Shown: positions 1-7,994, numbered from the stretch's first letter. The stretch is 64,000 bases of DNA from Mucilaginibacter mali (GCF_013283875.1 NZ_CP054139.1:4402001-4466000); one strand, 5' to 3'. Translations and numbers: made by a program. The notes: generated by a model from the letters alone, not told the origin.

Positions 1-461
1 TCCCGGTTTGCGGTGGCTTGATCATCATCGGCCTTACCTTCCTTATCGGCAAGCCCGATTATTTAAGTCTGGGCGTAAGTCCCGAATATCCCGGCGCGGT
101 TACTATTGTATCAGCCTTTCAGCAGGGCGGCGCCGATCTTTTCAGCTGGCTCTGGAAGCTGATCTATACGGCTGTTACTTTGGGTACCGGTTTTAAAGGT
201 GGCGAGGTTACGCCCCTGTTTTACATTGGCGCCACTTTGGGCAATACACTGGCCGGCATCCTGAATGCCCCGGTAAGTCTGTTTGCGGGACTGGGCTTCA
301 TCGCCGTATTCTCGGGCGCTACCAAAACACCGTTGGCCTGCACCATTATGGGGATGGAGCTGTTTGGCGGCAGCTTTGTGTTGTATTATGCTGTGGCTTG
401 TTTTGTGGCTTATTTGTGCAGTGGGAAGGTAGGGATCTATAGCGCGCAGCGGCGCGTTTAA
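1..461 (+). CDS. ClC-family chloride channel/transporter, 3' part (5' end outside the window)
   Basis: The frame is open from the left edge of the window, so the gene starts upstream and only about 150 C-terminal residues are visible. They carry the ClC signature [13 protein letters not shown] followed by YIGATLGN, which matches the GxGxxGGxFxP anion-pathway motif, and several hydrophobic segments typical of the second half of a ClC subunit. ClC proteins are dimeric inner-membrane chloride channels or chloride/proton antiporters. No cytoplasmic CBS domains follow; the protein ends shortly after the last membrane segment. A universal stress protein gene follows on the same strand after about 130 bp. 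The exact subfamily cannot be judged from this fragment. Confidence 0.85.
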   Translation, partial: PVCGGLIIIGLTFLIGKPDYLSLGVSPEYPGAVTIVSAFQQGGADLFSWLWKLIYTAVTLGTGFKGGEVTPLFYIGATLGNTLAGILNAPVSLFAGLGFIAVFSGATKTPLACTIMGMELFGGSFVLYYAVACFVAYLCSGKVGIYSAQRRV

Positions 462-593
462 GCCGAAAGACCAAAGCAGAAAGCGAAAAGCTTTTTTCCT
501 GAATACCTTTAAGCTTTAAGCTTTCTAAAAACATATCCCCGCTTGTTTGTTTTATAATAAGAAACACTTTATCACCCTAAATTATCTACCCAT

Positions 594-1067
594 ATGAAAA
601 AGATACTGATTGGCATTGATGACAGCAAATTTGCCGAACATGCCGTTGAATATGGCTTTAACCTGGCCCATCAATTAAATGCCGATATTGGCCTGGTGCA
701 TATTATGGAACCAATAACAGCCCCGATGCCTGTAGTCGATACAACTATGGGCATCCCTTTTGATAACGGTACAGACATGATAACGCCCGAACTTTACCAC
801 ATGCAAGACGAGCGGGCTAAAAATATGATTGCCGATGCTGTGAAAAAGTATGGCCACGACAAAATGAGCATCTCTAACTTTACCGAGTATGGCGATACAG
901 CCGACGGCATTATTAAATGCGCTAAAGATTTCGGCGCGGATATGATCGTTATCGGCACGCACAGCCGGACCGGGCTCGACCGTTTTTTAATGGGCAGTGT
1001 TGCCGAGCATGTGATCCGCCATTCCGAAATACCTGTTTTAGTAGTACCGATGAAGCACGAAGAATAA
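594..1067 (+). CDS. Universal stress protein (UspA family)
   Basis: A 157-residue single-domain Usp protein. The N-terminus KKILIGIDDS is the first strand with the conserved Asp, and the C-terminal half holds the ATP-binding motif G121-x5-G127...G134-S135 (GTHSRTG...MGSVAEHVI), followed by the final strand IPVLVVP. Usp proteins are cytoplasmic nucleotide-binding stress proteins that dimerise; the partner process is not visible from the sequence. The length equals one Usp domain, so this is not a tandem Usp. It follows the ClC gene in the same direction but the 130 bp gap leaves operon membership uncertain. Confidence 0.93.
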   Translation: MKKILIGIDDSKFAEHAVEYGFNLAHQLNADIGLVHIMEPITAPMPVVDTTMGIPFDNGTDMITPELYHMQDERAKNMIADAVKKYGHDKMSISNFTEYGDTADGIIKCAKDFGADMIVIGTHSRTGLDRFLMGSVAEHVIRHSEIPVLVVPMKHEE

Positions 1068-1172
1068 TTACGATTTGATAATAAGGCACTTGCGGTAATT
1101 ATAAAAATATCTGCACCCGCTGCCGAAGGAAATTTGATCTCACGGGCATCTAATGATCAAATTTCCTTAATT

Positions 1173-1964
1173 ATGAAACCGTATAAACCCCTGATTGCTA
1201 TTCTGATGCTCGGCGCCATCATTATGGCCTGCAAAAAAGACAAGCAAAGCGATACCACTACTTCCGGCTCGGCTAATGGCAGCGCTGCTACCAACGGCAC
1301 TGTTGGCACCAATGTACCGGCTGTATATAAAAAGATATACGGCGCCACCGACATCTACATTGAGGGCGATTACGTGGTGATCAAAACCAATGGCTTTCCT
1401 GATCATAAATCGCCCTACTATAGCGGCACTGCCTGGGCGTCTACCAAATACGAGGCCTACAATGGTACCAACCCGCTTTGGGGCCAAAATCCCAACAAAA
1501 TTGCCGAAGCCGACGCAACATTTAAGATCCCCCTTAACCCTAAGGCTGCTACTACACATGCCGCTACGCCACTGGGTGCTATGGGTGTGGCGGTAAACGG
1601 CGTGGATATTTTTAACCAATACGCGGCCATGTATAGTCCGCTTACTAACGAAGCCAACGGCTTCGATCAGTACGGCGGCCACCCGCAACAGCAGGGCGTT
1701 TATCATTACCATGTGGAGCCAACCTACATCACCGCTAATAAGGGTAAAGACGCGCTGGTGGGCTTCCTGCTGGACGGCTTCCCGGTTTATGGCCCCCTGG
1801 AGAATGGCAAAACCATCACCAATGCCGATTTGGACGCATATCATGGCCATACCGGCGTAACCGCCGATTATCCATCGGGCATTTATCACTATCATATCAC
1901 CGCAGCAGACCCTTACATCAATGGAAACGGATATTATGGAACGCCGGGCACAGTTTCGCAATGA
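1173..1964 (+). CDS. YHYH domain lipoprotein
   Basis: The start at 1173 gives the signal MKPYKPLIAILMLGAIIMAC with a lipobox Cys followed by KKDK, so the product is a lipoprotein of 263 residues; an upstream in-frame start would add a non-signal extension and is disfavoured. After a Ser/Thr/Gly-rich linker comes a YHYH domain with the diagnostic repeats GVYHYH and GIYHYH and many His/Tyr residues. The family is widespread in environmental bacteria and its biochemical role is unsettled; the paired HxH motifs suggest metal binding. Its 3' end overlaps the next gene, and the SCO1 gene two positions on suggests a link to copper, which is inference. Confidence 0.85.
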   Translation: MKPYKPLIAILMLGAIIMACKKDKQSDTTTSGSANGSAATNGTVGTNVPAVYKKIYGATDIYIEGDYVVIKTNGFPDHKSPYYSGTAWASTKYEAYNGTNPLWGQNPNKIAEADATFKIPLNPKAATTHAATPLGAMGVAVNGVDIFNQYAAMYSPLTNEANGFDQYGGHPQQQGVYHYHVEPTYITANKGKDALVGFLLDGFPVYGPLENGKTITNADLDAYHGHTGVTADYPSGIYHYHITAADPYINGNGYYGTPGTVSQ

Positions 1965-2520
1965 TATTGGGTTGATCGTACTCGTGCTGGTATTGCTGAG
2001 TTCGATATGGATCAACCTGCAGGCAAAAAACGATAACCAGTTGTGGGTGGTGGTCGGCGATAAGCACCTAACGCAGCTACAAGGGGTATGCTACTATAAA
2101 AGCGTACCGCTAACCGGCTGCATTTACGAGCGTTACCCCAACGGCGATTTTGCCAAACAGATACCTTATGTAGATGGAAAGCAAAATGGCACCATGCGCT
2201 GGTGGTACCCCAACCAGGTGTTACAGCAGGAGCGCTATTTTGACAAGGGCCTGAAACAAGGCATCCACAAAAGCTGGTGGCCCGATGGTAAGCCCAGGTT
2301 TGAATATACTTTTAAGGATGACGAGTACAACGGCACCGTAAAAGAATGGTATGCCAGCGGACAACTCTGCCGGGTATTTCGCTATAAAATGGGGCACGAG
2401 GACGGCCTGCAGCAAATGTGGTGGGATAACGGCACCGTGCGCGCCAACTATGTGGTGAAAGACGGGCAGCAGTATGGTTTAATCGGCAGAAAGCTTTGCC
2501 GCAATTTAATACAGCAATGA
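1921..2520 (+). CDS. MORN-like repeat protein (YwqK-type) with N-terminal membrane anchor
   Basis: A 199-residue protein with a hydrophobic N-terminal segment (IGLIVLVLVLLSSIWI) followed by at least four degenerate 20-24 residue repeats of the type Y.nG....W.y.NG (for example NGTMRWWYPNQ, QGIHKSWWPDGK, NGTVKEWYASGQ, DGLQQMWWDNGT). These are the antitoxin-like YwqK/MORN repeats common in Bacteroidota. Function of such proteins outside YwqK is not established. The gene overlaps the YHYH gene by 44 nt and is joined to the SCO1 gene by an ATGA overlap, a strong sign of one transcript. An in-frame ATG at 1936 is an alternative start. Confidence 0.72.
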   Translation: METDIMERRAQFRNDIGLIVLVLVLLSSIWINLQAKNDNQLWVVVGDKHLTQLQGVCYYKSVPLTGCIYERYPNGDFAKQIPYVDGKQNGTMRWWYPNQVLQQERYFDKGLKQGIHKSWWPDGKPRFEYTFKDDEYNGTVKEWYASGQLCRVFRYKMGHEDGLQQMWWDNGTVRANYVVKDGQQYGLIGRKLCRNLIQQ

Positions 2521-3158
2521 AGTTTAACTATTGTGTAATTGTTTTATTGTTGATGCTATCGGGCTGTTACAGTAAAAAGGCGGATGATAACCTGCCCTTT
2601 TACAACACGCCCGATTTTACCCCTGTTTGGTTAAACAGAGGAGATAATGGTTATGACAAAGTGCATACCATCGCCCCGTTTAGCTTTACCAATCAGTTAG
2701 GTCAAAGCATCAGCAACAACCAACTTAAAGGCAAAATATACGTAGCCAATTTCTTCTTCGCATCCTGCGGCAGCATCTGCCCTAAAATGATGGATAACCT
2801 GGGCGATGTGCAACAGGCATTTCTGCACGATGATAAGGTGCGCATGGTATCGCACAGCGTAACCCCGGGCAGGGATAGCGTGCCCGTACTGTTTAAATAT
2901 GCTGCCGAAAGGCAGATCAACAATAACAAATGGTGGCTGTTAACCGGTAATAAGGATGCGATATACAAGCTGGCCCGCCAATCGTACTTTGCCGATGACG
3001 AGACCGGCTACAGCAAAACCGCCAATGAATTTCTGCATACCGAAAATGTGCTGCTAATAGATGGCCATGGCCGTATCCGCGGAGTGTACAACGGCACACT
3101 GAAACTGGAGATGGTAAACCTGATCAAGCATATCAGGCAATTGGAATTGGAGGATTAG
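2517..3158 (+). CDS. SCO1/SenC family lipoprotein
   Basis: Starting at the ATG that overlaps the previous stop (ATGA), the 213-residue product begins with a short lipoprotein signal ending LMLSGC. The thioredoxin-like fold carries the SCO copper site: C84-GSI-C88 in FFFASCGSICP and a distal His in the segment EFLHTENVLLIDGHG, about residue 174. SCO proteins deliver copper to the CuA site of cytochrome c oxidase or act as thiol-disulfide reductases in the periplasm. Cotranscription with the YHYH and MORN genes is strongly suggested by the overlaps. No cytochrome oxidase genes are visible nearby, so the target is unknown. Confidence 0.9.
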   Translation: MKFNYCVIVLLLMLSGCYSKKADDNLPFYNTPDFTPVWLNRGDNGYDKVHTIAPFSFTNQLGQSISNNQLKGKIYVANFFFASCGSICPKMMDNLGDVQQAFLHDDKVRMVSHSVTPGRDSVPVLFKYAAERQINNNKWWLLTGNKDAIYKLARQSYFADDETGYSKTANEFLHTENVLLIDGHGRIRGVYNGTLKLEMVNLIKHIRQLELED

Positions 3159-3174
3159 GCGATGATAGTATGGT

Positions 3175-3314
3175 GGCAATTTAACCACAAAGGGCGCAAA
3201 GGTTTTTCACAAAGTTCACAAAGGTTTTTACTTATAATTTGAAGTAAGAAAGACTTTGTGTGCTTGGTGTTAAAGATATTGCAAATTCTTGGTGCCCTTT
3301 GTGGTTAAATTGCC
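3175..3314. repeat. Intergenic inverted repeat, family A copy 1
   Basis: A 140 bp element whose ends are a perfect 21 bp inverted repeat (3175-3195 and 3294-3314, reading GGCAATTTAACCACAAAGGGC inward), with further short A-rich CACAAAG units between. It fills the gap between the SCO1 gene and the HAD gene. Three further copies with the same architecture but different arm sequence lie at 35937-36043, 45880-46021 and 53149-53291. Confidence 0.85.
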
Positions 3315-3338
3315 CCTCAGGATGAGTAGTTTTGCCCC

Positions 3339-4049
3339 ATGGAAAACATCCTATCCAAAACATACAAGCACATCTTCTTCGATCTTGACCATACCATTTG
3401 GGATTTTGATAAAAACGCCGAGGAAACCCTGCACGAATTATTTGTGCTGCACCGGCTGAATGATATCGGCTTAACATCGGCCGATGTATTTATCGAAACT
3501 TATACCGCCAACAACCACAAACTTTGGCGCGAATATCATTTAGGGAACATCACCAAGGCTGCCCTGCGCGAAGCCCGCTTTAAACAAACCTTTTTAGATC
3601 TGGGCGTTCACCCCGATGTGATGCCGCATGGTTTTGAGGATGCCTACGTGCAGCTTTGCCCCACAAAAACCAACTTGTTCCCCCACGCGCACGAAACATT
3701 GGAATATTTGCAGGGGAAATACACACTGCACCTCATTTCCAACGGTTTCAAGGAATCGCAGGATATCAAGATCGGCAACACCGGGCTGGGCAAATACTTT
3801 ACACACATTGTGGTATCCGAAACCATCGGTATTAACAAGCCTGATAAAGCCATTTTTCAACATGCTATTGATTTAGCTGGTGCAACCATTGCCGAAAGCA
3901 TTATGATAGGCGACAGCCTGGAAGCCGATGTGCGCGGCGCGCTGAACTTTGGTATGGATGCCATTTACTTTAACCCCGCTGGACTTAAAAAGCCGGATGA
4001 TGTGCAGTTGCAAATAAGTAGTTTAAAGGAGTTAACTTTGATGTTGTGA
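3339..4049 (+). CDS. YjjG-family HAD hydrolase (noncanonical pyrimidine nucleotidase)
   Basis: A 236-residue HAD-superfamily protein. Motif I is FFDLDHTIWDFD (Asp15 nucleophile, Asp17), motif II lies in LHLISNGF, motif III Lys in GINKPDKAIF, and motif IV is MIGDSLEADVRGA. The helical cap between motif I and II and the DHTIWDF sequence are typical of the YjjG/YfnB branch, which dephosphorylates noncanonical pyrimidine nucleotides in house-cleaning. Cytoplasmic. It is a monocistronic-looking gene with an inverted-repeat element upstream and a toxin-antitoxin pair downstream. Confidence 0.88.
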   Translation: MENILSKTYKHIFFDLDHTIWDFDKNAEETLHELFVLHRLNDIGLTSADVFIETYTANNHKLWREYHLGNITKAALREARFKQTFLDLGVHPDVMPHGFEDAYVQLCPTKTNLFPHAHETLEYLQGKYTLHLISNGFKESQDIKIGNTGLGKYFTHIVVSETIGINKPDKAIFQHAIDLAGATIAESIMIGDSLEADVRGALNFGMDAIYFNPAGLKKPDDVQLQISSLKELTLML

Positions 4050-4096
4050 TGATCGAAGTGCAATAATAGCACAGAAATATTGTTTAATTTTGTATT

Positions 4097-4324
4097 ATGA
4101 CACAACGGACATATCGCATATTACTTACCCCCGAAGACGAGGGTGGTTTTAGTGTTGCTGTACCTGCATTGCCTGGGTGCTTCACCCAGGGTGAAACTAT
4201 TGACGAGGCTATAGCCATGGCTAAAGAGGCGATATCACTTTATGTAGAAAGTCTTGAAGCAGATGGCGAACCGGTGCCTGATGATAGCCGGAGCCTGGAG
4301 TACTCCTTGACGTTTGCTTCCTGA
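4097..4324 (+). CDS. hicB: HicB-family antitoxin
   Basis: A 75-residue protein that consists only of the HicB partial RNase-H-like fold: YRILLTPEDEGGFSVAVPALPGCFTQGET with the conserved GGF...PALPGC...G core, then the helix EAIAMAKEAISLYVESL. The C-terminal DNA-binding domain of longer HicB proteins is absent. It precedes hicA by 3 nt, the reversed HicBA order that is common. HicB neutralises the HicA mRNA interferase. A TAATTTTG sequence at 4085-4092 could be a -7 box, which would make the transcript nearly leaderless, but no matching -33 element is evident. Confidence 0.92.
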   Translation: MTQRTYRILLTPEDEGGFSVAVPALPGCFTQGETIDEAIAMAKEAISLYVESLEADGEPVPDDSRSLEYSLTFAS

Positions 4325-4327
4325 GCA

Positions 4328-4528
4328 ATGAAGTCTTACACCCCAAAAGAAATCATAACCATTCTTTTGGCGCATGGGCTTGAACTCACGCGTGTAAATG
4401 GCAGCCATCATATTTATGTTAACCGTGCTAACGGTAAACGGACAGTTGTCCCTATGCACGCTAAAGATTTGAAAAAGGGAACGCTCCACGGCATTTTAAA
4501 ACAAGCTGGTATAGACCTTAAAGACTAA
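4328..4528 (+). CDS. hicA: HicA-family mRNA interferase toxin
   Basis: A 66-residue double-stranded-RNA-binding-like toxin. The hallmark GSHHIYVN (Gly25-Ser26-His27-His28) holds the catalytic His, followed by the basic stretch NGKRTVVPMHAKDLKKGTL typical of HicA. HicA cleaves mRNA when free of HicB. Full length for the family and apparently intact. It directly follows hicB and ends 7 nt before the glycosyltransferase-DinB fusion gene, so that gene may share the transcript. Confidence 0.93.
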   Translation: MKSYTPKEIITILLAHGLELTRVNGSHHIYVNRANGKRTVVPMHAKDLKKGTLHGILKQAGIDLKD

Positions 4529-4535
4529 ACAGCCA

Positions 4536-5933
4536 ATGGACAACATCTATATTTTTGAAACCCGCCAATTAGATTACCTCGACGCGTATGTGGCCAAGGC
4601 TAAAACGCTGCATTATAACCCTATTATTATTGGCGATGATGTCTTAAAGGGTGACGCACGCTTGGCTGAGTTTAAAAAATATTACCAGCATCTTAGTCCC
4701 AATCCATATAACTTCGAATTTAATTGCTTCGCGCGGTACTTCGCGCTGGCTAATGTGCTTACTAACGATGATAACTTTATCGCTTCCGATTCGGATATCT
4801 TTATCACCAACCGCAAGTTAAGTCTTACCGATCCGGCGCTTAAGTCGACCTTTGTGGGCAGCGATGCTTTTTACACCGGTTCATCCGACTGGCAGATCTC
4901 GCCGCACTTCTCGTTTTGGAACCGGGAACTGGTGAACAATTTTGTTGATTATTTGGTGGCTGCTTACACACGCAACCAGGACGACCAGTTTTTGGTGAAA
5001 CACTACGAAGTGCAAAAAAGCCGCCTCGGCTATACCGCCATATCCGACATGACGCTGCTTTACCTGTGGGTAAACGATAACCAGATCCCGTTCATCAACT
5101 CCAACAGCATCACTAACGATTGGGGCATCGATCATAACATATCGGTACTGAACACCATCGAGGCGCGGTACCAGTCGGTACATAACCGTAAAAAGGTGGA
5201 GTTCGCGCCATCGGGCGATGTGTATTGCATACTGGAATCGGGGCAGCGGCAACATATGTCGTGCCTGCATTTCCAGGGGCCGTATAAGCCCATCCTGGCC
5301 GATCTGTACGCGGGTAATTATAAAAAGTTTGATGAGTTTTCGGCAAATGCCAACCTTACCCAAAAGGTGCATTATTTAGCCGGTGCCAATAAACATAAAA
5401 AATACCGCAAGCTGGCCGCCGAATATTCGGCGATAGAATCGGCAATGGATACTTACCGCAGCCAATTGGATGTGATCCCCGACGAACTGTTTGATGTAAC
5501 CCCACCTAACGGCGGCTGGAGCTATGCCGAGGTTTATTCGCACATTATGCAGGCTACCCTTGGCTCAACCATAGCGGCCGAACGCTGCACACAAAGCAAT
5601 TGCAAACCTACAACCAAAGGGGCCAACTGGCTGGGCAAGGCCGTGCTGTTTTTTGGCATGTTCCCACCGGTTAAAATTAAGGAACCTAAGGTATTGACCG
5701 AAAAAATGCGGGCGGCAAAGATCACCAAAGAGGAAGCCCGCAACCTCATCATTAAATGCCGCAAGCGAATAGATACCATAGCCGGCCTGATGCAAAATCC
5801 CGAAAATAATGGCCGCGTCGCCCATCCCCGCCTGGGCGTGCTCACGGCTAAGCAATGGTTTAAGTTTATCGGTATACATTTAAGGCATCACTTAAAGCAA
5901 TTAAAACGTATTGATAAAATGTTGGGGCAATAA
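4536..5933 (+). CDS. Glycosyltransferase-like protein fused to a DinB-like domain
   Basis: A 465-residue protein that appears to join two unrelated folds without a frame break. Residues 1 to about 285 look like a GT-A type nucleotide-sugar transferase: an N-terminal strand/helix IYIFETRQLDYLD, an acidic DxD-type motif in FIASDSDIFI (Asp85, Asp87) and a late His245 in SCLHFQGPYKP that could be a metal ligand. Residues about 295-465 resemble the DinB/YfiT four-helix family, with putative metal ligands His336 (EVYSHIMQ) and the pair around His448-His452 (IGIHLRHHLKQLKRI). Either part alone would be unremarkable; the combination is not one I recognise. It starts 7 nt after hicA. The substrate is unknown. 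Confidence 0.6.
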   Translation: MDNIYIFETRQLDYLDAYVAKAKTLHYNPIIIGDDVLKGDARLAEFKKYYQHLSPNPYNFEFNCFARYFALANVLTNDDNFIASDSDIFITNRKLSLTDPALKSTFVGSDAFYTGSSDWQISPHFSFWNRELVNNFVDYLVAAYTRNQDDQFLVKHYEVQKSRLGYTAISDMTLLYLWVNDNQIPFINSNSITNDWGIDHNISVLNTIEARYQSVHNRKKVEFAPSGDVYCILESGQRQHMSCLHFQGPYKPILADLYAGNYKKFDEFSANANLTQKVHYLAGANKHKKYRKLAAEYSAIESAMDTYRSQLDVIPDELFDVTPPNGGWSYAEVYSHIMQATLGSTIAAERCTQSNCKPTTKGANWLGKAVLFFGMFPPVKIKEPKVLTEKMRAAKITKEEARNLIIKCRKRIDTIAGLMQNPENNGRVAHPRLGVLTAKQWFKFIGIHLRHHLKQLKRIDKMLGQ

Positions 5934-5998
5934 TTGTTTAAAACAATTGTTAATATTATATGGTATATTTATATAAATAAACCTTTAATTATTAACGT

Positions 5999-6232
5999 AT
6001 GAAAAAGTTTGCGATTGGTTTTATGATAGCCGGAGCGGTTATCATGATCATCGGGCTATTGATATGGCCTAACCTTAACCATGTAAACATGGTTGATTCA
6101 AACGCGTGGACCATCAATATCAACGGCATTAAATCGTTCAGATGGCCGGTGTTTATTGGCGGTATCATTTTTGTTATCGGCGCCATGGATACCACTACCT
6201 GGAACGTACCGCGCGGACGCAGGCTTGGTTAA
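5999..6232 (+). CDS. Small two-segment membrane protein of unknown function
   Basis: A 77-residue protein with two hydrophobic helices, FAIGFMIAGAVIMIIGLLIWP near the N-terminus and WPVFIGGIIFVIGAMDTT after a short polar loop, and a basic tail (RGRRLG). The start ATG is preceded by an AT-rich leader and the codon use fits the neighbours. I do not recognise a family. It stands alone between the GT-DinB fusion and a long AT-rich gap; a weak hairpin at about 6276-6300 followed by a T-run could end its transcript. Confidence 0.6.
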   Translation: MKKFAIGFMIAGAVIMIIGLLIWPNLNHVNMVDSNAWTININGIKSFRWPVFIGGIIFVIGAMDTTTWNVPRGRRLG

Positions 6233-6505
6233 TATCTTAAAAAAAATAAAACTATAGCTGCGTTTAAAAACACAAAAAGCGGTATAAAAACCATACTGCC
6301 TGTTATTTTTTTGTGTCCTTTGCGCCAAAATTCTCATACATTTCGCAGCCGGTTTTTATCCTAAAGGAAATCGCAAACGTTTTTTATCACCTGTCTGTCA
6401 GTACGTTTAAAAATTTATTTTACACAAAATGCAACTTTTTATATTTAACTCAGTCTTAACACTATAATAATTTTGAAACCGGAATTTTGTTAAAATTTGT
6501 TAGTC

Positions 6506-6610
6506 ATGCATTTTGATTATATGCTTGTAATGTGCCTGCTGCTATTTGTAGGTATATTCTATGTAAGTCCTTATGAGTTTAATACCATCGAGGAAGAAGA
6601 CGACGAGTAG
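6506..6610 (+). CDS. Putative 34-residue single-pass microprotein
   Basis: A short reading frame in an otherwise empty gap: ATG at 6506, stop TAG at 6610. The product begins MHFDYMLVMCLLLFVGIFYV, one membrane helix, then SPYEFNTI and a strongly acidic end EEEDDE. A hydrophobic helix followed by an acidic tail is unlikely from random AT-rich DNA, but nothing else proves translation. The remaining 6233-6505 sequence holds no other candidate gene. The next gene begins 72 nt downstream. Confidence 0.4.
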   Translation: MHFDYMLVMCLLLFVGIFYVSPYEFNTIEEEDDE

Positions 6611-6682
6611 TCGGCTGCAAATTTCAATATTTTTAATATTCCGGTTTACCGAACCGGCCGGACAATTACCCCCTCAATTTTA

Positions 6683-7537
6683 ATGGCGAAACGAGAAGTA
6701 GATATCGTCATCATATCTGATGTGCACCTGGGCACTTATGGCTGCCACCCCAAAGAACTGCTTAAATACCTGAAAAGCATTAAACCAAAGATCCTGGTAC
6801 TTAACGGCGATATTATCGATATCTGGCAGTTCAGCAAATCGTACTGGCCCGAAACGCACATGAAGGTAGTGCGCCGCATCCTTAAATTTGTTACCGAGGG
6901 TGTGCCGGTGTATTACCTTACCGGCAATCACGATGAAATGCTGCGCAAGTTTGCCGATTTTAACCTGGGCACCTTCCAACTGCTTAACAAACTGGTGCTT
7001 AATGTAGATGGTAAAAAAGCCTGGATCTTCCATGGCGATGTGTTTGATGTTACCATGCAGCATTCTAAATGGCTGGCCAAGCTGGGCGCCATTGGTTACG
7101 ATACGCTGATACTCATCAATAGCTTTACCAACTGGTTCCTAACCAAAATGGGGCGCCCTAAAATGAGTTTCTCGCAAAAGGTGAAGGCCAGGTTTAAGGA
7201 TGCCGTAAAATTCATCAACCAGTTTGAACAAACAGCTGCCGACCTGGCGGTTAATAAAGGATATGACTACGTGATTTGCGGGCACATTCACCATGCCGAG
7301 ATCCGCACCATACAATCAACCGAAAACACCGGATCGGTGCTTTACCTTAACTCCGGCGATTGGGTAGAAAGCCTGAGCGCACTGGAATATCATAACAAGG
7401 AGTGGAAGATATTTAACTATCGCCCCGACGATTTTAATACCGAAGCCGACGAAGACGACAAAACCGACGCCGAAGACCTGGACGCCAAGCTTGACGTAAA
7501 CATTCTGCTGGAGCGTTTTAAGCAGGAGTCGCATTAG
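6683..7537 (+). CDS. LpxH-like UDP-2,3-diacylglucosamine diphosphatase family metallophosphoesterase
   Basis: A 284-residue calcineurin-like phosphoesterase with all metal-binding blocks: DVHLG (Asp13, His15), LNGDIIDIW, LTGNHDE, FHGDVFD and CGHIHHAE, then YLNSGDWVESLS. The order and the GDxxD...GNHD...GHxH series match the LpxH/LpxH2 group that hydrolyses UDP-2,3-diacylglucosamine to lipid X in lipid A synthesis, a membrane-peripheral cytoplasmic step. The last 40 residues are acidic. A GT-B glycosyltransferase lies two genes downstream, compatible with an envelope-glycolipid role. A different phosphodiester substrate cannot be excluded. Confidence 0.82.
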   Translation: MAKREVDIVIISDVHLGTYGCHPKELLKYLKSIKPKILVLNGDIIDIWQFSKSYWPETHMKVVRRILKFVTEGVPVYYLTGNHDEMLRKFADFNLGTFQLLNKLVLNVDGKKAWIFHGDVFDVTMQHSKWLAKLGAIGYDTLILINSFTNWFLTKMGRPKMSFSQKVKARFKDAVKFINQFEQTAADLAVNKGYDYVICGHIHHAEIRTIQSTENTGSVLYLNSGDWVESLSALEYHNKEWKIFNYRPDDFNTEADEDDKTDAEDLDAKLDVNILLERFKQESH

Positions 7538-7571
7538 GTTTTTTAGTAAATTGCATTCATATCAAAAACCA

Positions 7572-7994
7572 ATGCATCTCATCTTCCATATCACCCTGAA
7601 AACACCGCCGGCAGGTATTCTTTATGCTTTGCAAAAAGGATCGGGCAGTAGTTACCATGTAGAACAGGCGCAGCATTCATCCGGTGGCGATCTGCATTTT
7701 GAGGTACCGGTTGAAATAAAAGGCAATAAACCAGCTAACGAAGTACCCGATTTTAAAGGCCCCTATGTGCATGGCCCGCTCGGCGGTAGGTTTATTTATT
7801 TAGATATTGGCAATTACGCCGGCGAGGCAAGTTTTTTGGCATCCGGCCGGATAAAAGTGCCATTAACCGGCATTACCTGGGCTATGGTAGACGGGGCATC
7901 TGCCTTGGAAACCACGGTAGCCGGAACAGGAAAGAACGGTGGGCCGGCTTATGCTACCCCAAAGCCTTTTGCAGGCTGGAAGGTAAAAGCTTAA
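7572..7994 (+). CDS. DUF5990-like small protein
   Basis: From the ATG at 7572 the product is 140 residues; an upstream TTG in frame would add seven residues and is less likely. No signal peptide or membrane helix is visible. Conserved-looking blocks are DLHFEVPVEIKG, DFKGPYVHGPLGGRFIYLDIGN, RIKVPLTGITW and GTGKNGGPAYATPKPF, which resemble the DUF5990 pattern as I recall it. Function unknown. It follows the LpxH-like gene after 34 nt on the same strand and may share its transcript. Confidence 0.6.
   Translation: MHLIFHITLKTPPAGILYALQKGSGSSYHVEQAQHSSGGDLHFEVPVEIKGNKPANEVPDFKGPYVHGPLGGRFIYLDIGNYAGEASFLASGRIKVPLTGITWAMVDGASALETTVAGTGKNGGPAYATPKPFAGWKVKA

Noticed and set aside
1167-2015. A 282-codon open frame on the minus strand opposite the YHYH gene
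   Set aside because: It mirrors the YHYH and MORN coding sequence, has no domain sense, and the plus-strand genes have clear lipoprotein and YHYH features.
4085-4092. Promoter of hicBA giving a leaderless transcript
   Set aside because: TAATTTTG fits the -7 box but there is no TTTG at the right distance upstream; too weak to list as a feature.
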